Counted from the stretch's first letter, positions 17,776-27,162 are shown. The stretch is DNA of 64,000 nt from Pseudomonas sp. UBA2684 (GCA_002354655.1 DELY01000041.1:39762-103761); one strand, 5' to 3'. Translations and numbers: made by a program. The notes: generated by a model from the letters alone, not told the origin.

Positions 17776-18030
17776 GGTCTGCGATTAGCCAATCTCGGCT
17801 GCTCGGCGTCCGCCGCCGTGGGTATGACCTTGGGCTGGACAGTCCGGAAGAGGGCCGAGGCGCCGGCGGATGCCACGCCGTTGAAGGCCGGCAGAGGCTC
17901 TTAACGCAGAAGCCGCCGCTGCACTGTCGCGGCGCCGGTATTGCTAAGCGCGACCCATGGCCGCGCAGCGATACAGGTCACCCTGTGGCATGCCGGCTAA
18001 TCAGCCATGTTGTCGCGATATCGACACCGC
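17776..18030. other. intergenic region without recognised features
   Basis: This 255-bp gap between convergent genes holds no convincing ORF, RNA or named repeat. No T-tailed hairpin was found for either flanking gene. Confidence 0.5.
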
Positions 18031-18357
18031 TCAATCGTCGTCATCGTCATTATCGCGCTCGCACTTGACCTCTTTCTTGAACTCGTCGTACTTGGCTTCG
18101 ATTTTCACCTTGCAGCCACGATCCCAGTACTCGTCCTTCCACTCGCCACGACGCCAGTGCGCGCCACGGCCATTTGGACATTTGATCTCTTCCTTGTAAT
18201 CGTCGCCGTCGGATTCACGCTTGACCTTGCATGGCCCATCGCGGAATTCCTCTTCCCACTCGTCATCGTCGTCGCGATGGTCAGCCAGCGCCGGGGCCAG
18301 CAGGCCGCAGGACATCGCCACTACCATCGACAAACCCAGTACGGTGTTCACCGTCAT
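18031..18357 (-). CDS. small secreted highly charged protein with duplicated Cys module
   Basis: This 108-aa protein starts with a clear signal peptide (cleavage after ALA at about residue 25). The mature part is very rich in Asp, Glu, Lys and Arg and ends DDDDD. It contains two copies of one module: an aromatic/acidic lead, then GPCKVKRES or RGCKVKIEA, then YKEEIKC or FKKEVKC. That gives four cysteines, suggesting two periplasmic disulfides. AGGTGG precedes the ATG. I know no named function; export to the periplasm is inferred from the signal peptide. Confidence 0.8.
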   Translation of the reverse strand: MTVNTVLGLSMVVAMSCGLLAPALADHRDDDDEWEEEFRDGPCKVKRESDGDDYKEEIKCPNGRGAHWRRGEWKDEYWDRGCKVKIEAKYDEFKKEVKCERDNDDDDD

Positions 18358-18510
18358 CTCACCACCTCGTTATGGAAAACGCCGTCAGGGCGGCCGCCGG
18401 ATTGCCTGGCGTTATGACCTCGCACGAGGTTGTTTTATCCCTGGGCAGGGCGAGCTCAGCGAAATTGTCCGGGGATTATCTGCCGGTTGGCCGGGCGGGT
18501 TGCGCCGCTG

Positions 18511-19563
18511 CTAGCGAGCCGGCTCCAGCTCGCCGAGTTGCGGCTCGTCCGCGGCGATCACGCGGTTGCGGCCGGTGTGTTTGGCTGCGTAGGTACGCCG
18601 GTCGGCGGCTTTCATCAGTTGATCGAGGCTTGTGCCGTCCGCGCCGAGGCAGGCCACGCCGGCGCTGAGGGTCATATTCAAGGCTGTCTCGCCTAGCATC
18701 AGGGGCGATGCGGCGAGACGCAGGCGCAGGTTTTCGGCAATCTCGGTCGCCTGGGTCATGTCGGCATGCGGCAACAAGACGGCGAACTCTTCGCCGCCAA
18801 GCCGGCAGAACAGGTCGGTGTTGCGCAGGCGTTCACGCAGGACCCTGACCAGGTGGCAAAGCGCCTGATCGCCGCTGTCATGGCCGTGCTGGTCATTGAT
18901 TTGCTTGAAGTGGTCGATATCGAGAAACACCAGTGCCAGGGGTGAGCCCGCACGTTGTGCATGGGCGCTTTCGCGCTGGAAGACTTCGCTCAGTTTGGTG
19001 CGATTGGCCAGGCCGGTCAGGCTGTCGGTACTGGCCAGTTGCAGCAGGCGCTGTTCGTTGTCCAGGCGGCTGCGCTCATAGATGTGCGAGAACAGCAGCA
19101 TGGCCAGGCTCGCCAGGGATATGTTGGCGATGACCGTGATGTTGGTCAGGTAGTCGTCGCTGATGTAGCGGTAATTGAATGCCAGCAGACCGATGCCGAT
19201 AAACAGTATCGCTACCCGGAAGCCCAGGTGCAGGCCAAGCAGCAGGTAACAGATGATCGGAATGGTCTGAATCCAGGCGAAAACCGCGAAGCTGGTCTTG
19301 GGCAGCAGCAGCGACACCATCATGATGCTGAAGAAGGGCAGCAGGTAAACCAGGGTCCAGGTGCGCAGATGTGGTGTGCGATCGATGATGCACAGCAAAA
19401 ACAGCGAGAAGCAGGCGTACCCGCCTTCCAGAACGACCAGCAGCCAAATCTCGCGCAGGGTATTCAGGATGCTGAAAAATACCCCGCCGACCAGGGTGGT
19501 CCACAGCAATGCCTTGAGCACCATGCGTCGATGGCGCTCATTGGTTTCCAATCGTTCAGGCAT
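18511..19563 (-). CDS. membrane-bound diguanylate cyclase (GGDEF)
   Basis: This 350-aa protein has about six N-terminal transmembrane helices (residues 14-160), then a GGDEF domain. The active site is GGEEF (256-260), and the inhibitory I-site RNTD (247-250) sits five residues before it, so product inhibition by c-di-GMP is expected. Conserved TDSLTGLANR and FLDIDHFKQIND are intact, which argues for an active synthase. The start at 19563 has AAGGAT seven bases upstream; an in-frame upstream codon lacks one. No EAL partner is adjacent. Confidence 0.9.
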   Translation of the reverse strand: MPERLETNERHRRMVLKALLWTTLVGGVFFSILNTLREIWLLVVLEGGYACFSLFLLCIIDRTPHLRTWTLVYLLPFFSIMMVSLLLPKTSFAVFAWIQTIPIICYLLLGLHLGFRVAILFIGIGLLAFNYRYISDDYLTNITVIANISLASLAMLLFSHIYERSRLDNEQRLLQLASTDSLTGLANRTKLSEVFQRESAHAQRAGSPLALVFLDIDHFKQINDQHGHDSGDQALCHLVRVLRERLRNTDLFCRLGGEEFAVLLPHADMTQATEIAENLRLRLAASPLMLGETALNMTLSAGVACLGADGTSLDQLMKAADRRTYAAKHTGRNRVIAADEPQLGELEPAR

Positions 19564-19753
19564 GCCAGATCCTTGTCTTACCCTGAAGGCAGCAATCAAG
19601 GCATAACGCTATTGCGCTTACCCGGCGATGTCCAGCGCCAGCGCGCGGCAGATGCTGTGCAAGGCCAGACCGCTGGCCAATATTGAGGGCATACAACGGC
19701 CTGCGTGTTCTCTAGACTCTGGTCAGTGATTTTGGTGAAGGCGAGCGCTGAAC

Positions 19754-20554
19754 ATGGGGCGTATGGGTAATGGCGTAGCGGCGCGGCTGTTTCACCCCTT
19801 CTCGTTGTTGATCTGGCTGCTGGCGATTGTGCTGCCGGGCAGTGTCCTGGGTTGTGAAAAAACCTTGCGTTGGGAGGATGATCCACCGTTCAGCATGCAG
19901 CTCGCCAACGGTGAAATCGGCGGCATCTACGTCGACAGCAACCGCCTGGTGCTCAAGCGTCTGGGTTGCCAGGTGCGTTTGGTCAAGTTGCCCTGGGCGC
20001 GGGCGCTCAAGGAGCTGGAACTGGGGCGCCTGGACGTCCTGCCCGGTGCGTTCAGAAAGCCGGAGCGCGAGCAATATGCTTACTTCTCTGGGCCGTTCGG
20101 TAAACCGTCACGCAATATCCTGTTCATGCACAAGGACGCCCTGGCGCGTTATCCGATCCGCCATCTGCCGGAACTGCGCGACAGCGATTTGCGCCTTGGT
20201 GCGCAGATCGGTGTGTCCTACGGTGAGGCCTACCAGCAACTGATGGGCCACCAGAACTTCGCCGCGCGCGTGAGTTTCAGCGCCAACCGCAACAACCTCT
20301 GGCAGATGATTGCGCACCGGCGCATCGACGGCGTAATTGCCGACGAGCTCACCGGGATCTACGAAATCCGTCAGCTGGGTTTGGACCAGGCGATCAGCGC
20401 CACGCAGGTGGTGGTGGCCAACGAGGCCTCGGAGGTCGCGCTCAGCAAGCGCAGCAACACCCAGGCCTTTGTCACGCAGTATCGCCTGGGCCTCGAACGC
20501 TTGGTCGAGGACGGCAGTCACGCGCACATCGTGCAGCACTATCTCGACAATTGA
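19754..20554 (+). CDS. periplasmic solute-binding protein, SBP_bac_3 type
   Basis: This 266-aa protein has a signal peptide (about 1-33, ending SVLGC, which could be a lipobox). A small type II binding fold follows, with WEDDPPFSM and LGRLDVLPGAFRKPER. The family binds amino acids or similar small molecules. No ABC permease or ATPase gene is adjacent, so it may be an orphan binding protein or serve a sensor. It converges with the next gene with only three bases between the two stops. The ligand is unknown. Confidence 0.8.
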   Translation: MGRMGNGVAARLFHPFSLLIWLLAIVLPGSVLGCEKTLRWEDDPPFSMQLANGEIGGIYVDSNRLVLKRLGCQVRLVKLPWARALKELELGRLDVLPGAFRKPEREQYAYFSGPFGKPSRNILFMHKDALARYPIRHLPELRDSDLRLGAQIGVSYGEAYQQLMGHQNFAARVSFSANRNNLWQMIAHRRIDGVIADELTGIYEIRQLGLDQAISATQVVVANEASEVALSKRSNTQAFVTQYRLGLERLVEDGSHAHIVQHYLDN

Positions 20555-20557
20555 GCC

Positions 20558-21130
20558 TCAGTTCAGCCTGAAACGGGCCAGCTCCTGAGCCGACAACACA
20601 CGCATCTTGTGCGGCTCGATGCGTTGCATCTCGCCCGCCAGTTGGCTCGCGACGTTCATTTCGCGAAAGTAGGCCTGCGCGTTGTAACGCATGCGGCTCT
20701 GTTGCGACTGCGCCAGGGCCGAGTCGCCGCTGGGGAAGTACGGGCGATGGAGGCCGACATGGCCGTTGACGGTCTTTTTGTGGCCCGCGGCCAGCAAGTA
20801 AACACAGCTGCCCTGGCAGACGCCGGTGGCAGGCACCAGTGCATCGAAGCCCAGTTCGCGCAGCAGGCGGCCCATGCGGATCGCTTCGGGTGCGCTGCCG
20901 CCAATATTGTCGAGCAGCACAAGCTTGCGGGAGAACGTGCCTGGGTTGGCTTTGATGCCTTGTAGCAGGGCTTCGTAGTCGCCCGGGGCGATGTCTTCGG
21001 AGACCTTGACGGCGAGTACCGATCCGAGGGCGTGGTGTTGTGCGGCCTCAACCTCGACCTTGGCGAGCGTGGCAAGCGAACAAAGCGCCAAGGCGCAGAA
21101 GAGGGTGGCCTGAGTGAGGGGGTTGCGCAT
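20558..21130 (-). CDS. secreted ClpP/crotonase-fold protein (COG3904-like)
   Basis: The 190-aa product has a signal peptide (about 1-23). Its ClpP-like core shows LLDNIGGSAPEA (residues 72-82), Ser108 in CQGSCVYLLAAG and His128 in GLHRPYF. These positions match the oxyanion loop, nucleophile and general base of the periplasmic ClpP-like family. It lacks Clp partner features and cannot be the cytosolic protease. A protease or peptidase activity in the periplasm is plausible but unproven. It stands alone on the minus strand. Confidence 0.8.
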   Translation of the reverse strand: MRNPLTQATLFCALALCSLATLAKVEVEAAQHHALGSVLAVKVSEDIAPGDYEALLQGIKANPGTFSRKLVLLDNIGGSAPEAIRMGRLLRELGFDALVPATGVCQGSCVYLLAAGHKKTVNGHVGLHRPYFPSGDSALAQSQQSRMRYNAQAYFREMNVASQLAGEMQRIEPHKMRVLSAQELARFRLN

Positions 21131-21231
21131 GAAACCGACTCGTTCTGAATTGAAGGTGATCAGGCCGCGACGATAACGGCTGCCGAGGTTTTGCGCACGC
21201 AGTCCGTCTTCGCTGATTGCTCTGCGCTGGT

Positions 21232-21936
21232 TCAGTCGCGCAGGGGGATCGCCAAGCCGCGTATCACCGCTGGCCGGGCCACGAACTGTGCCAGCACCCG
21301 CTGCACATTGCCGAAGCGCTCGAACTGCACCAGCTCGCCGGCGTCATAGAAGCCAATCAGATTGCGCACCCAGGGGAAGGTGGCGATGTCGGCGATGCTG
21401 TAGGTGTCGCCCATGAGCTACTGGCGGCCTTGCAGGCGCTGGTCGAGGACGCCGAGCAGGCGTTTGCACTCGTCGACATAGCGGTCGCGCGGGCGTTTGT
21501 CCGGGTAGTCCTTGCCGGCGAATTTATGGAAGAAGCCGAGCTGACCGAACATCGGGCCAATGCCGCCCATCTGGAACATCAGCCACTGCAGGGTTTCGTA
21601 GCGCGCGGCGGGATCGATGGGGAGGAGCTGGCCGGTTTTCTCGGCGAGGTAGAGCAGGATCGCCCCGGATTCGAACAGCGCCAGCGGTTGCCCGCCGGGG
21701 CCGTTGGGGTCGAGGATCGCGGGGATCTTGTTATTGGGATTGAGCGAGAGAAATTCCGCCGAGAGCTGCTCGTTGCGTTCGAAACTCACCAGATGCGGCT
21801 CGTAAGGCAGGCCGGTTTCTTCCAGCATGATCGACACCTTGACGCCGTTGGGCGTCGGTAGCGAGTAGAGCTGTAAGCGCTCGGGCTGGCTGGCGGGCCA
21901 TTTGGCGGTGATGGGGAACGCGGCGAGGGTTGGCAT
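21232..21936 (-). pseudogene. glutathione S-transferase interrupted by an in-frame amber codon
   Basis: The reading frame encodes a YghU-like GST. The thioredoxin-fold half includes LYSLPTPNGVKVSIMLEE and FESGAILLYLAEK, and the C-terminal half includes MGDTYSIADIATFPWVRN. Codon 173 (21418-21420) is TAG, between LDQRLQGRQ and LMGDTYSIAD, where relatives usually have Tyr. The frame continues with no indel for another 61 codons to TGA at 21232. One base change therefore breaks an otherwise intact gene of about 234 residues. A sequencing error or a recent null allele fits equally well. Confidence 0.85.
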
Positions 21937-22041
21937 ACGGGCTCCAGTCGAATTGGCGAAAACGCCAGAATAGCCGGCGTTGCCCGCCGGGTCATGTGCC
22001 GGCTATGGTGCGCCATCGACCACTGGTAATGGAGACCCTAG

Positions 22042-22479
22042 ATGAGCCTGTACGGCGATTACGATGCGCAGAACGTGTTTGCCCAGATCATTCGCGGCGA
22101 GGCGCCGTGCTTCAAACTGTACGAGGACGACGATGTGCTCGCCTTCCTCGACCTGTTTCCGCAGTCCTACGGGCATACCCTGGTGATCCCCAAGCGCGCG
22201 GCGGCGCGTAATCTTCTGGAGATCGATGCGGACAACCTGGGCAGGCTGATGCGTGTGGTGCAGCGGCTCACCCAAGTGTTGGTGGACGAGCTGCAACCGG
22301 ACGGCGTGCAGGTGGCGCAATTCAACGGCGCACCGGCCGGGCAGACGGTGTTTCACATTCATGTGCACATCGTCCCGCGCTTTGCCGGCCAGGGCCTGGG
22401 CATGCACGCCAGCAGCAAGGCCGATCCGGCCGAGCTTGAGCGGTTGCAAGCACGCTTGCTGCAGCGTATTCGCGCCTGA
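22042..22479 (+). CDS. HIT-family nucleotide hydrolase
   Basis: The 145-aa protein carries the histidine triad FHIHVHIVPR with His105, His107 and His109; the central His attacks the phosphate. GRGEAPC-like and DLFPQSYGHTLVIPKR blocks agree with Hint-type proteins that hydrolyse AMP-lysine or adenosine phosphoramidates. It is cytosolic and complete. GGAG lies 10 bases before the ATG. The next lipoprotein gene follows by 119 bp on the same strand. Confidence 0.92.
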   Translation: MSLYGDYDAQNVFAQIIRGEAPCFKLYEDDDVLAFLDLFPQSYGHTLVIPKRAAARNLLEIDADNLGRLMRVVQRLTQVLVDELQPDGVQVAQFNGAPAGQTVFHIHVHIVPRFAGQGLGMHASSKADPAELERLQARLLQRIRA

Positions 22480-22598
22480 GACAACGTGCGCAGGCTGGCA
22501 AAGCGAAAGCCAGACGGGTTTGTTTGCCGCTATCACTTGAGCCAATGCCCGCCTGCGCCAATACTCAGTCGGCATTCTTTGCGCCCATGGAGGGCCCC

Positions 22599-23024
22599 AT
22601 GCGATTGATCTTTGCCGTTCTGCCCCTGCTGGCGCTGGCTGGCTGCTCGTCCTATCAGGCTGATCCCGACAAAGTGACCCAGGTGCCCAGCGACCGTGTG
22701 CTGGCCTACCAGCAGCCGGCACAGAACACCGGACAGATTGTGGTCAACCGCGATCTCGGCATGCTCGGTGGCGGCTGTTACGTGGCCGTATTGGTCGATC
22801 GCCAGGTTGCTGCGCGCATCGCTATTGGCGAGGCGGTCAGCCTGCATGTGCCGCCGGGTAACCGGGTGCTGGGGATTGGCATCGACAAGCAGGACGATAC
22901 GCTCTGCGGCATGGGCCGCTTGCGCCGCGAAGTGGCGGTACGGGTGACGGAGGGCGAGAGCCAGCAGTTCCGCATCGTCAGTCAGAACAAGGGCGGGTTC
23001 GATATCAAACCGGTTACGCCCTGA
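22599..23024 (+). CDS. small outer-membrane-type lipoprotein, unknown function
   Basis: This 141-aa protein has a lipoprotein signal peptide ending LALAGC (Cys16), followed by SS, so outer-membrane sorting is likely. The mature part contains GGGCYVAVLVDRQVAARI and a second Cys pair region near DDTLCGMGRLRRE. The start at 22599 is chosen because GGAGGG sits just before it; the ATG at 22587 would overlap that site. I do not recognise a named family. A GC-rich hairpin without a T-run follows at 23031-23056. Confidence 0.8.
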   Translation: MRLIFAVLPLLALAGCSSYQADPDKVTQVPSDRVLAYQQPAQNTGQIVVNRDLGMLGGGCYVAVLVDRQVAARIAIGEAVSLHVPPGNRVLGIGIDKQDDTLCGMGRLRREVAVRVTEGESQQFRIVSQNKGGFDIKPVTP

Positions 23025-23224
23025 TCGCTCGGCGAGGCCTCGTCTGAGGTCTCGCCATCACTTGGCCTGCGTGGCATGGCGTTTTAGCCGTCGCCGCGCT
23101 GCCGTCTCGACGGTGTTCGCGGATCAATCCGCGCTGTTTTATTCGCCGTCTAGGCGGTAGATAGCCGTGAAAAGCCTGGCAACCGCTAGGGTTTTTATCG
23201 CGGTTGAGCAGCAGTCGATGCGCT

Positions 23225-25528
23225 TTACAGCGGTGCGCTCAACAGCGGCAAGCGGCAGCGATCCACCTGCCACCAGGTCGGCAGCAGGCGGCGAATGGCC
23301 GGCTGGTTGAAGCGGTCGTCGATCAGGTAGACCACGCCCTGGTCCTGCTGGGTGCGAATCACCCGGCCGGCGGCCTGTACGACTTTTTGCAGGCCGGGGT
23401 AGAGGTAGGTGTAGTCATAGCCGCTGCCGAACATGACCTGCATGCGTTGTTTGATCTCTTCGTTGACCGGGTTGATCTGCGGCAGGCCGAGGGTGGCGAT
23501 AAACGCGCCGATCAGACGGTCGCCAGGCAGGTCGATGCCTTCGCCGAAAGCGCCGCCGAGCACGGCGAAACCGATGCCCTGACCACCGCTGCTGAACCGC
23601 TCGAGAAACTGCTGGCGTTGGCTTTCGTCCATCTGCCGCGATTGCTCCCACACCGGCACCTGCGGGTGTGCTTCGCTGAAGGTTTCCAGCGCCAGACGCA
23701 GGTAGGCATAGCTGCTGAAAAACGCCAGGTAGTTGCCGGGCCGGGCGGCAAACTGGCGGGCCATCAGCGCGGCAATCGGCGCCAGCGAATAGTCGCGGTG
23801 CACGTAGCGGGTGGACAGGTTGCTGACCGCCTGTACCTGCAACTGCGTGGCGCTGAACGGCGATTCGACATCGATCCACGGCGTGTTCGGCGGCAGGCCG
23901 AGCAGGTCGGCGTAGTAATGCGCCGGGCTCAGGGTCGCGGAAAACAGCGTGCTGCTGTGGGCCGCGTCGAAACGCGGTGCGAGGAACGGCGCCGGGACGA
24001 TATTGCGGATGCACAGGGTCGACAGCGAGCGCCCGCCGTGCTCCTCGTTGCGCTTGATATCGAACAGCGAATGCGCGCCGAAGGCTTCGGCGAGGCGACA
24101 GAACAGCATGGCGTTCAGGTAGAAATGCAGCAGCTCGGCATCGTTGCCGGTCGGCTGGTCGGTGAGGTGGTCGGTGAGGCTGCTGACGGCTTTTTGCAGC
24201 GCCATGATGAACAGGTCGGGCGCCGCCGGGTACACCTGATACGCCGCCTCCTGATCTTGTTGCAGTTGCTGCCAGTGGCGGTTGACCCGCTCCAGCGGCG
24301 CTTTCAGCACCGCCGGGGCGATCAGGCGCAGGGCATTGAAGCTGGCCTGATCGAGTTCGGCGGTGTACATGCTGCGCGCACGCTCGATCAGGTTGTGCGC
24401 TTCGTCCACCAGCAGGGTCACGCGCCATTCGTTGAGCAGGGTCAGGCCATAGAGCAGGCCGCCCATGTCGAAGTAATAGTTGTAATCGCACACCACCACG
24501 TCGGCCCAGCGGCAGAGTTCCTGGCTCAGGTAGTAGGGGCAGACCCGATGCGCCAGGGCGGCTTCGCGCACGCTGTCCTGGCTCAGCCATTGGCGTTCCA
24601 GTGCGGCCTGGCGCGCGGCCGGCAGGCGGTCGTAAAAGCCCTTGGCCAATGGGCAGGAGTCGCCATGGCAGGCTTTGTCCGGGTGTTCGCAGGCTTTGTC
24701 GCGCGCCACATGTTCCAGCACCCGCAGCGGCATGGCGGTTTCCTGGCTGCGCAGGGTCGCCAGCGCATCCAGGGCCAGGCGCCGGCCAGGGGTTTTGGCG
24801 GTGAGGAAGAACAGGCGGTCGAGTTGTTGCTCCGGGAACGCCTTGAGCTGCGGAAACAGCGTGCCGAGGGTCTTGCCGATGCCTGTGGTCGCCTGGGCCA
24901 TCAGGCTGTGGCCGTCGCGGGCGGCGCGGTACACCGACTCGGCCAACTGGCGCTGGCCACTGCGAAACTGCGCATGGGGAAAACGCAGCCGCTCCAGCGC
25001 CTGGTTACGTGCCCGGCGGTGGTCGCGCTGCTGTTCGGCCCAGGCGATGAAACGGCTGCATTGCAGCTCGAAGAAGACGCGCAGTTCCTCGGCGGTACAG
25101 CTTTCATGGAAGGCGGTTTCGTGCTGGCTGAGCACGTTGAAGTAGACCACCGCGAGGTTGATCTCGCGCAACCCGCGCTCCTGGCACAGCAGCCAGCCGT
25201 AGACCTTGGCCTGGGCCCAGTGCAGCAGCCGATGGTTCTCGGGGATGCGCGCGATGTCGCCACGGTGGGTCTTGATCTCCTCCAGGCGGTTGTAATCCGG
25301 ATCAAAACCGTCGGCCCGGCCGCGCACCTGCAACCCCTGGTATTCGCCACTGAGCGGCAGTTCGGCGTGATAACCGGGGCCGCGCCGGGCGACCACGATG
25401 GCGTGCCCGCTCATGCCTTCCTGGGCGGTGGGCGAGGGGGTGAAGCGTAAGTCGAGGTCGCCGACCTTGGCGGTGAACTCGCACAGCGCACGCACGGCGA
25501 CCTGGTAGTGCAGAAGCCGTTGTTTCAT
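23225..25528 (-). CDS. DinG/XPD-like helicase with N-terminal PD-(D/E)XK nuclease-like domain
   Basis: This 767-aa protein fuses a nuclease-like region (GRADGF at residues 70-75, EEIKT at 83-87) to an XPD-type superfamily 2 helicase. Walker A is ATTGIGKT (213-220) and the DEAH box is DEAHNL. Between them lie cysteines of a probable Fe-S cluster: CEHPDKAC, HGDSC and RVCPYY. Its ATG overlaps the stop of the FAN1-like gene by 4 nt, so the two are coupled. This pairing implies joint action on branched or cross-linked DNA; polarity and substrate are inferred. Confidence 0.88.
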   Translation of the reverse strand: MKQRLLHYQVAVRALCEFTAKVGDLDLRFTPSPTAQEGMSGHAIVVARRGPGYHAELPLSGEYQGLQVRGRADGFDPDYNRLEEIKTHRGDIARIPENHRLLHWAQAKVYGWLLCQERGLREINLAVVYFNVLSQHETAFHESCTAEELRVFFELQCSRFIAWAEQQRDHRRARNQALERLRFPHAQFRSGQRQLAESVYRAARDGHSLMAQATTGIGKTLGTLFPQLKAFPEQQLDRLFFLTAKTPGRRLALDALATLRSQETAMPLRVLEHVARDKACEHPDKACHGDSCPLAKGFYDRLPAARQAALERQWLSQDSVREAALAHRVCPYYLSQELCRWADVVVCDYNYYFDMGGLLYGLTLLNEWRVTLLVDEAHNLIERARSMYTAELDQASFNALRLIAPAVLKAPLERVNRHWQQLQQDQEAAYQVYPAAPDLFIMALQKAVSSLTDHLTDQPTGNDAELLHFYLNAMLFCRLAEAFGAHSLFDIKRNEEHGGRSLSTLCIRNIVPAPFLAPRFDAAHSSTLFSATLSPAHYYADLLGLPPNTPWIDVESPFSATQLQVQAVSNLSTRYVHRDYSLAPIAALMARQFAARPGNYLAFFSSYAYLRLALETFSEAHPQVPVWEQSRQMDESQRQQFLERFSSGGQGIGFAVLGGAFGEGIDLPGDRLIGAFIATLGLPQINPVNEEIKQRMQVMFGSGYDYTYLYPGLQKVVQAAGRVIRTQQDQGVVYLIDDRFNQPAIRRLLPTWWQVDRCRLPLLSAPL

Positions 25529-27162
25529 GCCTCGGCCCACTGCACGTAACACACGTCCACCGGCATGCCGTGTTCGGCGCAGAACGCCAGCCAGCGCCGC
25601 TGGTTGTCTTGCAGGCGGTCGCCGGGGCCTTTCACCTCGATCATCCGGTAGCGCCGCTCGGCCGGCCAGAATTGGATCAGATCCGGCATGCCGGCGCGGT
25701 TGGCCTTGATGTCGAGCAACAGCCGGCCGAACCAGGCGCGCAGATGGGCGGCGGGCAGGCACTCGAGGGCGTGTTCGAGCAGCGTCTGATCGAGCGCGGC
25801 CCAGAACACGAACGGCGACTGGATACCGTACTTGTCCGCGTAGGTCTGGCGGATCGTTTGCTTGTAGGCCGGCGAGTCGAGCTGGGCCAGGCACGCGGCG
25901 AACCGCTCGGCGCGGCGGCTGTGAAAGTCCGCGCTAAGCAGGTCCACCGGGCCGGTGTGGAACGGGTGGAAAAATGCGCCCGGCAATGGCGCGAAGATCG
26001 CTTGCCAGCACAGCAGGCCGAACAGGCTGCAAATCAGGCTGTTCTCGACGTAGTGCACCGGCGCATCGTCAGTGTGCAGGTGCGCCTTGACGGCGAACTC
26101 GACGCTGTGCGCCTCGGGGCGCGGCAGGCACAGGTCGATCCGCTTGGCCGGCGCGCTGCGCGGTTTCGCCGGCTGCGCGACGCCGAGCTGCCGGCCCAGG
26201 CGCAGCAGCGCACGCTCCAGCAGTTGTGCTTCGGCCTCGCTTTGCGGGTGTTCGGCGGCGACTTGCGCCAGCGCAAAGGCCTCGGCAGGACGAGCGCTGC
26301 GTTCCAGTACGCGGATCTGCCGCTGGCGGGCGCCGGGATAGTGGCTGCCGGCATAGCAGGCCAGGGCGTGCTCCAGGTCGCCGGCGCGCTCCAATTGTTG
26401 GCCGAGGCGAAACAGCAGCTTGGCATGACGGCGGGCCAGAAACGGCTGCTCGTGCGGCGGCTCGCCGATCAGTGCAAGCACCTCGGCGATTGGCGCACCG
26501 GCCTCGAAGTGCTCCTGACAGCGGCGCAGGTGCAGGTAGCTGTCGACATCTTCGCGGCGGCGAAAACCCCGGGAGTCGGCGCTCAATTCCACGTTTTCGT
26601 AGCGAAAGATGCCGAGGTCGGCCAGCACGAACTCCGTCCAGTCCTGGTGCAGGTTACCGAAGAACATCAAGCGTAGGCGTTCGCAGAGTTCGCCGATGTG
26701 CAAGGTCAACACCTGCTCGTCGAGGCCAGGGCACCAACGGGCAAAGGGTTGTGGTTCGCAATACGGCTCGGCCAGGCGTTCGAACAGCTCGGCTTTCTTC
26801 AGCGCTTTGTGCGCCTGCGCGTTGAGGTGTTCGAGCAGTTCGTCCTTGCGCAGCAGGGCGAATAGCGCCTCCAGCGACAGCTCGGCGGCGTCGCTTATCC
26901 AGCCGGCCGCGAGCAACGGCTGGGCGGCGCGTCGCGGGCAACCGATCTCGGCGTAGTCCAGCTTGCTGGCGCGAAAGTGCGGGCCCTTGCGCATGATCAT
27001 GCGCACCAGCAAGGCCTGGGCGGGCACCTCCAGCTCGGCGAACTGACGCAAAAACACCCGCTCGGGCTCTATCAGCAAGTCGTCATAGCGGTCTTGCAGC
27101 CAGGCCAGTGCCTTATGGAAGTTCGACAGGTAATAGAAGCGGGGATCGAGCTGGAACTGCAT
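25525..27162 (-). CDS. FAN1-like VRR-NUC domain structure-specific nuclease
   Basis: The 545-aa protein resembles the bacterial FAN1 homologue of Pseudomonas, a 5'-flap and interstrand-crosslink nuclease. The N-terminal DNA-binding helical region holds MRKGPHFRASKLDYAEIG, and a TPR-like middle lies at about residues 220-330. The C-terminal VRR-NUC catalytic motif has PDLIQFWP and, 11 residues later, IEVKGPGDRLQDNQ. The start is taken at ATG 27162; a GTG 15 bases upstream is possible and neither has a clear ribosome site. It is first in a two-gene operon with the helicase. Confidence 0.9.
   Translation of the reverse strand: MQFQLDPRFYYLSNFHKALAWLQDRYDDLLIEPERVFLRQFAELEVPAQALLVRMIMRKGPHFRASKLDYAEIGCPRRAAQPLLAAGWISDAAELSLEALFALLRKDELLEHLNAQAHKALKKAELFERLAEPYCEPQPFARWCPGLDEQVLTLHIGELCERLRLMFFGNLHQDWTEFVLADLGIFRYENVELSADSRGFRRREDVDSYLHLRRCQEHFEAGAPIAEVLALIGEPPHEQPFLARRHAKLLFRLGQQLERAGDLEHALACYAGSHYPGARQRQIRVLERSARPAEAFALAQVAAEHPQSEAEAQLLERALLRLGRQLGVAQPAKPRSAPAKRIDLCLPRPEAHSVEFAVKAHLHTDDAPVHYVENSLICSLFGLLCWQAIFAPLPGAFFHPFHTGPVDLLSADFHSRRAERFAACLAQLDSPAYKQTIRQTYADKYGIQSPFVFWAALDQTLLEHALECLPAAHLRAWFGRLLLDIKANRAGMPDLIQFWPAERRYRMIEVKGPGDRLQDNQRRWLAFCAEHGMPVDVCYVQWAEA

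Noticed and set aside
17776-18030. Structured RNA in the gap after the DUF3087 gene
   Set aside because: GC-rich pairing is possible, but no clear stems, terminator or promoter were found.
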